64,000 bases of DNA, taken from Cercis canadensis (lineage: Eukaryota > Streptophyta > Magnoliopsida > Fabales > Fabaceae). The translations under genes and the position numbers were made by a program. This document shows, piece after piece, positions 11,589 through 22,490 of the stretch (position 1 is its first letter; each line of letters starts with the position of its first letter). The stretch spans positions 77,346-141,345 of the forward strand of contig QAOA01002357.1 of assembly GCA_003255065.1 (NCBI GenBank), in the 5' to 3' direction. Under the pieces are notes generated by a model that saw nothing but the letters and a program-made list of their open reading frames with translations, did not search any database and had not been told where the DNA came from.

Positions 11589-12337
11589 AAATAAAATAAA
11601 AAAATTTAAAATTATTTAAACATTAAAAATATCAACTAATAAAAATACATTAGCTTATAAACTCAATTTCTATTCAACCGATCTAAATTCAGCCCATAAA
11701 CTAACCTTAATTCAGCCCATATACTAAGATCACAAGGCAGTGGTGAAAGAAGAGAGTTAGAAAGTAGAGCCTTAGCTCCACATACTTTTATGTTTTATTT
11801 TTATCCATGGCTACTCTCTCTCACTACACTCTTCGTCCTCTCTCTTCTCTCACTCCATCATCTTCTTCTTCAACCTCCGTTCACCACTATACATGCTCTT
11901 CCACAGCTTGTTGTTCTCTTCCACAACTATCCATCTCCACTTTAGCAATTGATCGGTAAAGCAAGCAAGTCAAATAAGGGCGAGAGAGATTCTCTTACTG
12001 AAAAAGTGTCTTCGAACCTTCCATTTGCCGACATTCAAAAACCCAAGGATTTAAAAGTAGATGAGAAAGGGTTGTCAGTTGTGGCATCAACAGCAGTAGA
12101 TTTGGCAACAGGCAAAATTCTTTTTGAGTTCATCCCTCAAAATCGTAGCCTCTCACCTTCCCTCTCACCCTCCTCTCTCTCTCTCTCTCTCTCGCCCTCC
12201 TCCTCTCACCCCGACCCCGTCTTTCATTCTCCAGCTCACCTTCTCTCTAGCGTCTCCGGCACTGGTACACATACTACGTTTCGAAAACCTACCGGAAACA
12301 GGTACGGCAAGGTAATTGCCGTTTTGGTGCAACATAG
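11458..12337 (+). mobile_element. non-autonomous hAT-like element carrying a host gene fragment
   Basis: Exactly 8 bases, CTTCTCAC, are repeated at 11450-11457 and 12338-12345. The ends are CTATGTGGCAC and, inverted, CTATGTTGCAC (10 of 11 match). An 8-bp target duplication with short inverted ends is the rule for hAT transposons. Removing the element restores the 5-phosphatase reading (VRSELKDHV), which confirms the edges. There is no transposase. The cargo contains a TA run (11557-11582), an A/T-rich stretch, and a host-gene-like segment from about 11740 to 12150 with a CT-rich tail. Confidence 0.85.
11807..12150 (+). pseudogene. captured 5' end of a probable plastid-targeted protein gene
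   Basis: The ATG at 11807 opens 50 codons (MATLSHYTLRPLSSL, then a Ser-rich run and a Cys-containing segment). The composition is typical of a chloroplast transit peptide: rich in Ser, Thr, Leu and Pro, with few acidic residues. A stop at 11957-11959 follows. The next frame from 11949 continues without an ATG as a hydrophilic segment (GKASKSNKGERDSL, later STAVDLATGK) to about 12130, then dissolves into CT-rich low complexity. The two frames together look like one exon with a one-base frameshift. I do not recognise the protein family. It lies wholly inside the hAT-like element, so it is most simply a captured fragment. Confidence 0.5.
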
Positions 12338-12549
12338 CTTCTCACCCATTTGGTAAGATATATTCCCACCATTTGCTTGCTTGCAACAAGGCAAAACCTT
12401 GAACGCCCCGGCATAGCATATCCATCTTCATTGGGGAAGTATCCACCATAAGACATTGGGGAAAATAATACTATGCTTGGTGAATAGCCAAGACCATTAT
12501 CATCATCAGATGAACCCCATCTTGAATAATCATTAGGTTTTTCTTTTCT

Positions 12550-12977
12550 TGCTTTCCTCTTTTAGTGCTATGTTTGGCAGCCATACTATTAAAGTGTAGG
12601 AGCAAGGAAGCAAAGTCCAGTAAATATGAAAGCACAAGGACTTGAAAGAGAGAGGAGAGAGAAGGGAAGAAAAGGAATGATGATTAGGTGGTAATTATTG
12701 TGCCACTTTGGCGCCACATAAGTTTCTTTCATTGCCATGTAGATAAGCCGTTTGTCATGTTAGCAATAAACTGACGGAGTTATAACCAGGGATGACGACA
12801 TGGACTCAAATTAAAAAAAAATTTAAACTATAAAAACCCTAAAAGAGGAAAAAAAATTAAAGGGACCTTATTGAAATTTTTCCAAACTCTAGGGACTTGA
12901 ATTACATTTGAACCAAAAAAGTATCAATAAAACTACTATTGAATCTTTTTTTAATAACTTAAGCTTTTAGCATAGTA
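12550..12977. other. non-coding stretch upstream of the 5-phosphatase pseudogene
   Basis: About 430 bp, with purine-rich runs at 12640-12680 and A-rich runs near 12810-12860. No exon of the phosphatase and no other gene could be recognised. Confidence 0.5.
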
Positions 12978-12986
12978 ATTCTTTAA

Positions 12987-14630
12987 GAGTAAAACCCTTT
13001 TTTAGTCCCTAAAAAATTGGTTTACTAACAAGTTAGTCCTTGATTTATTTTTGCTGACAAGTTAGTCCTTTATTTTATATTCCGTCCGCCAAATCAGTCC
13101 TCTGCTAGGGTTCTATTGTCACACTTAACAGAAAATACCACGTGGCACGTTAATTGCTTATGTGTCCGTTAATTACTGAAGTGGCATGTTGACATGGCAA
13201 TTGGGGGCTTCAGCTGGTATGAAGACACAAAACATCATCGTTTTAAATGGAGAAGACCATTTCCTGAAGCTGAGAACAGTGTCGTAGTGATAGAACCCCA
13301 GAACCCCAAACGAAAGGATTTCATCGCTACTTGGGTTTTCTTTTTTCTACAACTCTCCATTTTGAACCTGAAGCCCCATTGCTGTGAGAAGTCAGCATAC
13401 CCACTGCTGGATTTCGCTTGCATTTTCTCTCAATCGGTGTTTTCTCTATCTAAGCTTCTCAATCGGTCTTGTCCCTTTACATTTCTAGGTGTTCGCAAGT
13501 TCACTTGCATTTTCGAACCCTAAGCCCCAAAGAGGAGACAGACGTGAGTTCCCTTTACATTTACTGTTTTTAAGATCTAGCATCAAAAAGCTGAGAATTT
13601 GTTGGTGAAGATAACTCGGATTTCTTGATTACTGAGATAATCTCCTGTCTAATATAGTATACTCCATTTGTTCTTAGCCTTCGCCTACATCCTTAGTTTT
13701 AGGAAATTCCAAAATGCTAATGCATTAAGTATTTTTTTTTTCTCCATTATTCTTTCTATATCTATTGCTTCTCGTCACTACTTAAAATCAGTTCAGTAAA
13801 AATGTTGCAGAGTGCGCTAAATTTTTTAGTCTCACCATAAATGTTCTAGTCTTTAGAACTACCCTGAAAATCTGGCTAATTACCATGCAAAATCCTCATA
13901 GGAATTCCTCAACTATATCTGCCAGCATTGTTTCAAATATTTGTTTCCTCCAAATTTACATTTGGGAGTTTTCTTAAAGAATAGAGGCGCTACAAATCTC
14001 ACCGACTTCAATCTGAGCTTTAACTTCCCCACTACCCACAACCTGTTATTAAAAAAATTTGTTGTTGTGGTAGTTTATGTCAAGCTTAGTGCTTTGTTGG
14101 CAGGTGTTCCATGAGAATAGCTTATAATAAGAAGAGCAGAACCCCCTTAGTTCAATATTCAGCTATTTTCTGATACAATATTTGTTCTCTCTGTTCTGGC
14201 TTCCTCTTGCTCTGTTTTCTTGAGATGGCTAAGATTTCCACTGTGTTCTCCCTGAGACACTGTTTTGTAGTGTCACTTGCTTTAAATGTTAGTTTGATTA
14301 TGAGAATGGTGTATGAAAGTGAACAGGGCTGTAAGGGGCCTGTTTGAAGAAACAGAGCAGGCCATCAAGGGCAGAAGCAGATTCTAAGCACGTTTTGTGT
14401 CTTCATGCCAGCTAAAGCCCCCAATTGCCATGTCAGCAAAAGCCCCCAATGGGTCAGCATGTCACTTCAGCAATTAATGGACACATAAGCAACTAACGTG
14501 TCATGTGGCATTTTCTGTTAAGTGTGACAACGGAACCTTAGCAGAGGAATGATTTGACGGACGGAATATAAAATGAAAGACTAACTTGTCAATAGACTAA
14601 TTTTTTAGGGACTAAAAAAATGTTTTACTC
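12987..14630. mobile_element. non-autonomous Mutator-like element (MULE) with long inverted repeats
   Basis: The 9-bp direct repeat ATTCTTTAA lies at 12978-12986 and 14631-14639. The ends are GAGTAAAAC and its complement. The inverted repeats span about 12987-13233 and 14392-14630 and match over most of their length (for example CACACTTAACAGAAAAT and CATGGCAATTGGGGGCTT), with one small extra segment in each arm. A 9-bp target duplication and inverted repeats of more than 200 bp are diagnostic of MULEs. No transposase is seen. The interior (13234-14391) looks like plant gene leader or intron sequence. Confidence 0.88.
13234..14391 (+). other. interior of the MULE, possible captured gene 5' region
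   Basis: About 1.15 kb. A C/T-rich leader-like part (13350-13500) is followed by GACGTGAGTTCCC near 13540, which resembles an exon end with a splice donor, and then T-rich intron-like sequence. A 109-residue ORF at 13194-13523 begins within the inverted repeat and matches no family I know. Capture of a host 5' region (Pack-MULE) is an inference. Confidence 0.35.
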
Positions 14631-14639
14631 ATTCTTTAA

Positions 14640-15334
14640 TATGATATAAGATTTTTTTAAGTGTGTTTAGTAAATAATAATGTTCATGTAGGAAGCTAAA
14701 CTGACCAGGTTAGAAACAGCCTAATGGACTATCATCTCTAGTAGTTCGATTGTGATGTTCCCTTATCTTTTGACTTGAGTATATTATAATCTATTAGTGG
14801 TGTTCATAGCCTGGAATAGCAAAATAATAAAATTAAACAAAATTAAACAATCAAAGAACATATATGCATTAGCAAAAACTCATATATTATTAGAAGAAGA
14901 CATAATTAAGTGTTTTAATATTCCCATTTATTATCTATTATTGAAATGAATTTTCTCATATTCACTTGCAATTAATCAATTTGATGAAAATCACTCTTTT
15001 CTTTAAGTGTTTTGTATAAATTTCAGAATCTTGCATGCTTTGTAATGATGTGGATGCTTGCTTGTTTTGAAACACATATTATCTAAAAGTAGTCCACCAT
15101 GGTAACTTCAAATATTTGCCGAAAAGGAGCAGAAAAAGAAGAATAACATAATTTCACACAATAAAAGCACCTTGTTGAGGAAATGCATTGTGCACAACTT
15201 TTGCATGGCAATTCCCATAAAACTAACAATTATTTAGATTAATGTTTAATCCCATGACTTCATTTAAAAATAAAACTTGTTCAATATTTTTGGTGCAGCA
15301 ACAAACTTGTTTTAGTTGTTTAATATAAAGAGGA
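14640..15334. other. AT-rich non-coding sequence
   Basis: No coding, RNA or repeat structure could be recognised in this roughly 700-bp stretch, apart from general A/T richness. Confidence 0.5.
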
Positions 15335-15580
15335 ATAGGTCGTACTTAGGGCAGATAAAGCCTTCAATGGAGACAAACTTGCATTAAATTTTGTGAGGTC
15401 CTAGATCAGTCTAAGTATTATTAAGGATAAGTATTGTGACTTGATTTGATATGATATAATAGAGAGTCACTCTAATTAATTATCTTCTTGGGAAGGTAGT
15501 TAAAGTGTTACAAATGTATTATAAAATTAACAAATATTTAGATTAATGTTCTATTCAATAAATTCATTTACAATATGAAG
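15335..15580 (+). repeat. dispersed DUF247-locus module, copy 1
   Basis: It contains AAGCCTTCAATGGAGACAAA, CTTGCATTAAA and TCCTAGATCAGTCTAAGTA in the same order as copies at 34317-34470 and 34590-34700 (inverted), 39285-40720 (split by an LTR), 41255-41440 and 51130-51340. At 51-kb and 34-kb it lies upstream of DUF247 genes. Confidence 0.7.
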
Positions 15581-15892
15581 AAGGCACTATGTGTTGAGAA
15601 ACACTCCTTCGTGGATTGAATTAGAAGGGACATTTTGTCAATTGATGAATTCAGAGGTTAGGTAAAATATGTATACATTAATGATCGTGGGAAACATATA
15701 TAAAAAGGCTATGGCTATTTCAGAGTCAAAATGGCTAATGCCTAAGCCTAATCAATATTTAATGTTTTATTTGACAAATTTATGTTCGAACTATTTTGGT
15801 TAATTTGATTGTTGATTATAACATTCACTTTCTTTACTTCTTATTAATTGAAAAGTACAATAAATTGATTTCATAAAACCTTTTTTTTTTTT

Positions 15893-15998
15893 TTGGTATG
15901 CTATTAGGTATGGTCTAGTAGTGAGATGTTTGAGTAATTTGTAAGATATTAGATGTTCGAATCTTTGTGCCGTCATTTATTAAAAAAAAAAAAAAAAA
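15893..15998 (+). mobile_element. tRNA-derived SINE remnant
   Basis: The stretch resembles a degenerate RNA polymerase III promoter: TGGTCTAGTAGTGAGA as an A box and GATGTTCGAATCT as a B box, about 35 bases apart. A poly-A tail of about 18 bases follows at 15980-15998. This is the form of a short plant SINE. No target duplication was identified. Confidence 0.55.
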
Positions 15999-16495
15999 AA
16001 ACTTCCCTTTGCTTTGGTTTCTCATCGAACCGGCTGGAATCAAAATCCAAGAAAGCAAAATCAAATGTTCACGGCAGAAGAAGAAAGAACCATTCAAAGA
16101 AGGCTCAGACCTTTGCCAACAGCAACGTTTCCACACTCTTGCCTTTCATGGCTATTTTCCTTCCTCTACTTTATGAAACCTACTGCATCTGAAACCATCC
16201 ACGAGATCCAAGGGAAGGGTTTTAGGGGTTGGATTTTGTTTCTATTTGGAATGTTTCATGAAATTTCGATTTTATTATTTAATTATTTTTTCTGTTTAGT
16301 TAAATTCATATGATTCCAAATTGAACGAAAGAAAAAAAGAAAAAGGAAAGGGCTCTCATTAACACAGGACACAATTTTGGTCACAGTTAACAAGTATAAA
16401 GGTAGGATTGTCTAAGATAATTAATACCACTATTTATTATATTTAAACTTTAATCTTATTGGGTGATAAGTAATTTTGTTTATAAAGTCCTTAGG
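15999..16495. other. non-coding stretch with unsupported ORFs
   Basis: Three overlapping short ORFs (15953-16313) read through a low-complexity start and match no family that I recognise. No other structure is apparent up to the Ty3 insertion site. Confidence 0.4.
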
Positions 16496-16500
16496 ATTTC

Positions 16501-17926
16501 TGTTGTGTAAAACTCTAACGCAAGTATACGTTATCGTTTTCAAGTAATAAAACAAGAGTAGAATATTGTCCCATGGAGACTGTGACTAATAAGTATCAAA
16601 ATTGGGTGTATTCTAATTTTATCTAGACAAGAAAATCAAGAATTTATATCAAGCATTAATTAAATTGCAAGAATAGTAAAAGAGTTAAAGTATGGATGAG
16701 AAATATATAGGGTTTTCGATTTCACCATAGCTATTCCAATTTGCTATCCCTATTTCATTAACCAAGAACAATCTTCCTGATTGTTATCCAAGAACCCTAA
16801 TTTATTCATTACCCTCTCCCAAGGTCAAACAAAAGTAAGTTATGAACCCACAATATTCCTATGTGAATTACGAATAACCTAGAAATTCATTCACTTCTTT
16901 GATTCTCTTTAATTGACTTCATAGGCCATGGAGGTATATCCCTATCCTACATACAACCTATGTTATTAATCCCTATGATCTTTAATTACAAATTACCTCC
17001 CAATCACATTGCAATTATCTAATCAACTAATTGGTCATCAAGCAATTAGAAGCATGAAGAATTGAGAGAAAGAAAATAATTGATAAAGGAGTTCTTGAAT
17101 TAAAAAAAATAGAGAATCACAAATCATCATAGCTAAGCTACATCATAGCCCTAGAAAAGTAAATTAGTTAATGATAGAAAAATAATGCAAGACTGAATAA
17201 ATTCTTGACATAAGTGAGACGAAAAGAATAAAACTTGGTGTAGAAACTCAGATTTGCCGCAAGCAATATGTTCTTCAATCCTTGCTTTGCCTCTTTTCTC
17301 TCCAAAAATGTCCATTGGGCCTCAAACTAAAAGCTAAAAGTCCTATTTATATTACTTGCAAGAAACCTATTTAAATTAGGAAAACAATAAAGATGTTAAA
17401 AGATAAAAGGGTCTAGGCGCAGCTGCTCTAGGATTTGGGCGCAGCTGCCCTAGCATTCGGATGCAACTGCTGGTGGGAAGTGAGTTACGGGCGCAACAGC
17501 CCTTGCTTTGAAGACCACGGGTGTTGGCGTGCTGCACAAAAAGCACTGGGGCATTGAACTTCTGAACCAAGTTGAGGACAGGTCTAGGTGTGCAAGTGCT
17601 TAGGCGCAGTAGCGCAGCACCTGGTGTGCATGCAGAAAAATGCTTGGGTGCTGGTGGATGAGCAAAGCAGCACTTCGTCTCTGCCTAACGAGGTGCACGT
17701 GGCAAGGAGCGCAGGGACATTGAATGACAGGCGCAACTGCACCTATTCTCTTCCTCTTTGATGCAATTTGTGTCTTTTCTTCACTTTAAAGCCTAGCATC
17801 TTCATTTTTCAACCAAAACTATAAAAAGGTAACAAAAACACATTATCTACTACTCAAAATACTTAAGAAACTTGCAAAATATTATATTAAGAACACATGA
17901 AGAGTAGGTATAAAATACACTCAACA
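16501..17926 (-). repeat. 3' LTR of the gag-protease Ty3 element (1426 bp)
   Basis: On the minus strand it starts TGTTGAGTGTATTTTAT and ends TTTTACACAACA. A polypurine tract abuts it at 17927-17940 (minus AAGTTTGGGGGTAT). A GC-rich zone at 17405-17770 repeats a phrase like GGCGCAGCTGCCC. The same LTR family occurs at 34952-36336 and as a solo LTR at 59188-60429. Confidence 0.9.
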
Positions 17927-19532
17927 AATACCCCCAAACTTACATTTTTCTTGTTCTCAATCAAAGAGAAGAAGACAAACTAAATTCTAATTAAAAACTA
18001 ATTACAAAGTGAAAATTCAATCTACTAATGATACAAGCCTCAAAGATCTCACTTAAGCACATCTTCACTAAAAAGAAATCAAAATATCATGAGTGTGTAT
18101 AATTTCAACTCAAGCATCAATCTCATCTCACTAAAATTCCATGTGTGTGTGTGTGTGTAAATATAGCCCTTGCTTACCTTAATCTCTATACTTAAATCAG
18201 ATTATGCAAATAAGCTCACATATGATAATCTCTAAGTTACAATTTTAGAATCACATATTCTTGTTTTCATGTCAATTTCCACTAATGTAGGCAAAACACA
18301 ACATAAAAGAGCAAAAGGACTTTTAATTGGCTTATAATGTGTGGTTGGGTTAAGTGTAAGATAATAGATAAGAATGTGTCTTAACTCACCCATCACACAA
18401 ATTTAGTTTAGAGCAAATCTCAAGGGCACCGATCTTTGCACTTCTAACTCCCCCAAAGTTGTTTTCTTCTTTACTTTGCCATCTACCAATAACATTTTCT
18501 TATTGGGCTACTACATCCCTTACTTCATGCTTTTAAGACATTATTTTCTTTTCTTTTCAATATTTGCACAATTGTCTTTTCTTTCCATTGCAATTTTTTC
18601 TCTTTTTAGCAGGGATGTAGCACTTTACTTTTCATTCCTTGGTTGCAATTGCATTGGAATTTTTCCTTTCTTTTCTCCACCAATTCTCCCTAAAATTCCT
18701 AGCCTCAAATGCTCTTAAAACTAAATATGTGCTCTAGATGAAAGGTACAAGTCAAAAGATCATACAAAGGGCTAGGGTTAGTGTAGGTGACAAAGAAAAT
18801 GGCTAATTTATGCTCAATGGGGTATGCTAGGGATAAAACATCATTCATAGGGTTAGCTAGAACGGCTTAAACTGAACAATAATAGCCTAAATCATATCCC
18901 TAATATTGTGCAGCCTATGATTTTGCATCGACTAACAATCAAACAAGTTCTAACATTCTGTGAGACTTTGAAATGACTTAATTTACATAATCATTTCTAA
19001 GCTTGTAGATTTCAAATAAAAAGAGCTATGTGATCAGTGATTCAGGTAATTCTAGTAAAACAAGAGTTAACAAAAGAGTTAATAAAAAAAATACATATAA
19101 AAAATTTATCATTTTTCTAGAGCTGTAAGTTAGGGAAAAACAATTTTATCATAGGCCCAAGGTTTTCAATCAAAAATTCACACTCAAAATCCTAAAAAGT
19201 ATAGGCCAATACAACAATTTAGGAAAAACTGATTTTCCACCCCCAAACTTAAGGGAAACATTGTCCTTAATGTTTAAAGCATAGAAGAAAAAGATAGTAG
19301 GAATCCCTTGAAATGAAGGTAGATTTCTCTACATCTTTCTCATTTTATGGAATTTCTACATCGTCCCTAAAACTTCACAAAATTAAAGAAAAATTAGACC
19401 TACCAAAATAACTAAAGACATAATAGAGCTCTAAGAATTTAAACAACACTAAAGGAAAGAATTTAGAAAATGGGTTGCTTCCCACAAAGTGCTTGGTTTA
19501 TAGTCCTCAGCTTGACTTTCTTAGAGAGGGAA
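17927..19532. other. non-coding 3' internal region of the Ty3 element
   Basis: 1.6 kb without coding sequence between the integrase-tail remnant and the 3' LTR. It holds a GT microsatellite (18141-18158) and T-rich runs (18530-18680) that produce an unsupported ORF. In complete relatives pol would lie upstream of this zone. Confidence 0.7.
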
Positions 19533-19751
19533 TTAACCAGGGTCGAAAAGGGTAGTGGAAGATTTTTGAAACTTTGCTCCACCATCACAATGAGTCTTAG
19601 ATTGTTGGCCATTCACTTTTAGTCTCCATCCTTCGTTTCTAGCTCTAAAGCAAGAAGACTTCTTGAGGTGCTCCAAAAAGAACTTTCTAAAAGAGGGCTT
19701 TTTCTTCTTTCTTTTCTTATGAGACTCAACTTGAGGCAAAGGGCCAACCAC
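19533..19751 (-). pseudogene. possible integrase C-terminal tail remnant
   Basis: A 72-residue frame ends with RLKVNGQQSKTHCDGG, which resembles the FKVNGQRLKPY motif at the end of plant Athila/Tat-type integrases. A Lys/Arg-rich N-terminal half precedes it. If correct, the whole reverse transcriptase, RNase H and most of the integrase were removed by one deletion between the protease and this tail. The short match makes this tentative. Confidence 0.5.
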
Positions 19752-19859
19752 TTGCTTTGTGGGGATTTTCTCATCTTAGGCCTCTAAATTATATGGTTTT
19801 TCCATATTAGACGTCCCCATAGTGTGGGCTTCAGTTGGATCCTTCAATTTGGTGCTTCC

Positions 19860-20317
19860 ATCTATAGTCTCAATTTTAAAGCATACATTCACTTCATCTA
19901 GGTGCTTTATTTTTTTGAAGACTCTAAAGGAGACTTGGTGACCTTGCACTCTCAAAGTGAGTTACCCTTTCTACACATCAATGAGAGCTTTCTTAGTTGC
20001 TAAGAATGGACGACTAAAAATGATGTGGATTTCTTGGTCCTCCTCATGTCAAGCACAATGAAGTCTGCTGGGAAGATGAACTTGTCCACTTTCACCAACA
20101 CATCCTCAAGAATTCCCCTTGGATACTTGATTGATCCATCTACCAATTTCAAGGAGATGGAGGTTAGTTTAACTTCTCTTATACCCAATTTCCTGAAAAC
20201 AAAAAGAGGCATATGGTTAATACTAGCACCAAGATCACAAAGTGCCTTACCAAAAGATAACTTGCCAATAATGTAAGGAATATTAAAACTCCCTGGATCT
20301 ATTAACTTTGGTGGCAA
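19860..20317 (-). pseudogene. aspartic protease of the Ty3 element (broken)
   Basis: About 105 residues read DLGASINHMP with the catalytic Asp, then LVKVDKFIFPADFIVLDM. A frameshift after the RRTKK segment moves the downstream part to another frame, where SRPFLATKKALIDVQ and QGHQVSFRVFK can be read down to about 19870. This matches the protease and the start of the protease-RT linker in Athila-type elements. Confidence 0.8.
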
Positions 20318-20519
20318 TTTCTTTTGTAAGATTGCATTGCATTACTTAGTAAGTGCCACAGTCTCAAAATCCCCTAGCCTTCACTTATTGGTGAGAGTCT
20401 CCTTTATGAATTTGACATATCTTGGCATCTGTCCCAAGGCCTCTGCAAAGGGAATGTTTATATGGAGCTTCTTAAACACCTCAAGGAACTTGGAGAATTG
20501 TTTGTCTAGATTGTGTTTC

Positions 20520-21978
20520 TAAAATCGTTGAGGGAATAACATTGTTGGCTTATATAGGAGAGGATTATCAGGAAACAATTTGGACTTGGGTTTCTTTACC
20601 TCCTCTATTGGAACTTCCTATGTAGGAACAATAGCTTCTTCTATTGCTTCAGGTGTTTTTTCTACCACTAGCTCTTTCTTTGCAGGCTCTTCCACCACTT
20701 TGCCATGCCAAAGAGTTATGGCATTCACGTTCTCCCTTGGATTTGTTTATGTGTTACTAGGAAACGTACCTTGATCTCTGGAAGAGAGGATATGAGAAAT
20801 GCACCCAACTTGCACCTCTAAGTTGCGGATGGAAGCAGCTTGGTTTTGCAAGGTGGTGTCAGTCCTTATCATAAATTGAGTGGTGCTTAATGTCAACTGA
20901 ACAAGAGCATCTTCTAATGAAGCTTTAGGTGTTGGTGGCTGAGCTTGGAATTCGAATGGGTTAACCACATTTTGAGAGTTATTCCAAGAAAAATTTAGGT
21001 GGTTTCTCCATCCCGGATTGTAAGTGTTGGAGTATGGTGCACCTTGCTTGTTAGAATTTCATACAAACTGAGCTTCCTCAAGAGATGGTGGGACATTAGT
21101 GTTCATCAGTGGACAATCTGCATTAGATTGAGCGCCATGACACACTTTATAAGTGGCTTGAGGAGTATGAATATCCTTGACTATCAGAGAATCTAGATGC
21201 TTTGCATTAGTGTCCACCTTGGCAGTAAAGGCTTTGATGGGATCTGCAACATGCATCCCATAAAGTTTTTTAGTTGGATCCTTTTCAGAGGGCCATTGGC
21301 GAGCATTTGCTGCCATTTGATCAAGTAACTTGTATGCCTCTTCATCAGTTTTGTCTATCAATGACCCACTTGCAGCATCATTAAGTAGAGTTCTTGTGGA
21401 TCCATTCAAACTATTGTAGGAAATTTGAATTTGCATCTACTCCGGTAGACCATGATGTAGGCATTTTCTCATTAAGCCCTTAAAGCACTCCCAAGCATCA
21501 TGCAATCCCTCAATGTCTTGTTGCACAAAAGTATTGATGTCATTGCACATTTTGGCGATTTTTACTAGTGGGAAAAATCTCGCCAAGAATTGCTTAGTCA
21601 TCTCATCCCATGTATTGATAGACACATGTGGTAGAGAATATTCCCAATTTTGTGCCTCATCTTTTAGTGAAAATGGGAAGAGGCGTAGTCTAATGGCGTC
21701 ATTAGTGGCACCATTCTACTTGAACGTGTCATAGATTTCCAAAAATCCTGATAAATGCACATTAGCATCTTCAGTTACTGATCTGCCAAACAGGTTGCCT
21801 TGCACCATCTGTACACTTGCTTTGAGCTCAAATTGACTGGCTGTGGATTTTCCATGTGGTTCTCCATAGTAATCTGAGCTGGTTTAGTGACGTTTCTTCT
21901 TTCCCTTAAGTGTTTCTTACATGTCTTTTTCATTTCAAAATCCAAAGGTAGTGTATTACCGCGCCCCTTATTTCTCAT
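20520..21978 (-). pseudogene. gag polyprotein of the Ty3 element (several stops)
   Basis: Open blocks at 21978-21775, 21625-21437, 21436-21059 and 20968-20747 together read as one gag. The Retrotrans_gag core lies across 21740-21440 (LRLFPFSLKDEAQNW, TWDEMTKQFLARFFP), followed by LLNDAASGSLIDKTDEEAY and a linker. Stops at 21436 and 21059, among others, separate the blocks, and the expected zinc knuckle is degraded (CHGAQSNADCP). The product would form the particle shell. This copy cannot make full gag. Confidence 0.82.
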
Positions 21979-22081
21979 AGAGAGAATTCCTAAAAAACAA
22001 AAGGCACAAGCGTAAAATAGAAAAATAAAGATCTAGACTAAGATTAAACTACCTTAGTATTTATATTAATAGATGCACAAT

Positions 22082-22098
22082 CCTCGGAAATGGCGCCA
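22082..22098 (-). promoter_or_regulatory. primer binding site, tRNA-Asp type, of the Ty3 element
   Basis: The minus strand reads TGGCGCCATTTCCGAGG, which matches the tRNA-Asp primer site with three changes. It lies 6 bases from the LTR edge at 22105. Confidence 0.85.
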
Positions 22099-22104
22099 AA
22101 AATT

Positions 22105-22160
22105 TGTTGTGTAAAACTCTAATGCAAGTGTACATTATTGTTTTCAAATAATAAAATGAG
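22105..22160 (-). repeat. stub of the Ty3 5' LTR at the left inversion breakpoint
   Basis: 56 bases match the first 56 of the plus-strand text of the LTR at 16501 (TGTTGTGTAAAACTCTAA onward). Copia reverse transcriptase then starts abruptly at 22161. The missing remainder is found inverted, ending at 36336. Confidence 0.9.
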
Positions 22161-22490
22161 AAACATATAGACTTCCTCAGGTAAATTTTCCTACAAGAAA
22201 GCATTGTTCACATCTAGTTGGCACATGGGCCAGCCATTAGACAATGCAATAGTAAGAATAACTTTTATAGTTTGAGGTTTAATTATAGGGCTAAACATAT
22301 CAAAATAATCAACTCTTGGCCTTTAATGAAAACCCTTGGCTACAAGCCGAGCCTTATACCGAAAAATGGTGCTATCTAGATGACATTTGACCCAAAAAAA
22401 CCCACTTGTTATTGATAACATTAAAGTTGGGTTGAGAAGGGGCAAGGTCCCAGGTGCCATTGGTCATGAGGGCAGTGAATTCTTCAGACA
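22161..22490 (-). pseudogene. Copia-A reverse transcriptase, N-terminal piece
   Basis: It reads MTNGTWDLAP, then NKWVFWVKCHLD, RYKARLVAKGFH and MCQLDVNNAFL, the usual first blocks of Copia RVT_2, with in-frame stops (after KGFH and AFL). It ends at GAAGTCTATATGTTT (EEVYMF) at 22161. The next expected 20 or so residues are missing from both breakpoints. The plus-strand fragment at 36337 resumes with KPRTWYH. Confidence 0.85.

Larger units (their letters stand above)
11086..12549 (-). pseudogene. type I inositol-polyphosphate 5-phosphatase (CVP2-like) pseudogene, split by a transposon
   Basis: Minus-strand exons read 12549-12346 (PNDYSRWGSSDD, then SRFCLVASKQMVGIYLT), 11457-11374 (HVRNMKVSCVGRGLMG), and, after a 110-bp intron with GT (11373) and AG (11264) ends, 11263-11086 (HLTSGQKEGD, then MEILKKTRFPRVHGDG). 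These are conserved blocks of plant type I 5-phosphatases, which dephosphorylate inositol phosphates and phosphoinositides. An 880-bp hAT-like insertion (11458-12337) separates the first two blocks. The third block has two frameshifts (after MSICMSL and after DATRR). The catalytic WLGDLNYR exon, the C-terminus and the upstream exons are absent. Intron retention indicates a copied or broken genomic gene, not a processed cDNA. Confidence 0.88.
16501..22160 (-). mobile_element. Ty3 element with gag and protease, pol mostly deleted; 5' LTR cut by an inversion
   Basis: On the minus strand the parts are a 5' LTR stub (22160-22105), primer site (22098-22082), gag (21978-20520), protease (20317-19870), a short segment resembling the integrase C-terminal tail (19751-19533), a non-coding stretch, a polypurine tract (17940-17927) and a 3' LTR (17926-16501). 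The rest of the 5' LTR is at 34952-36336 in opposite orientation. The left target-site copy ATTTC is at 16496-16500 and its inverted partner GAAAT is at 34947-34951. No reverse transcriptase or RNase H is present. Confidence 0.88.

Noticed and set aside
11086..12549. Functional 5-phosphatase gene
   Set aside because: Transposon interruption, two frameshifts, and no catalytic WLGDLNYR exon.
13194..13523. 109-residue ORF as a gene
   Set aside because: It starts within the MULE inverted repeat and matches nothing I recognise. It is better treated as possible captured leader sequence.
16014..16313. 99-residue ORF as a gene
   Set aside because: Three overlapping frames of similar length cover the same stretch, and none has a recognisable domain.
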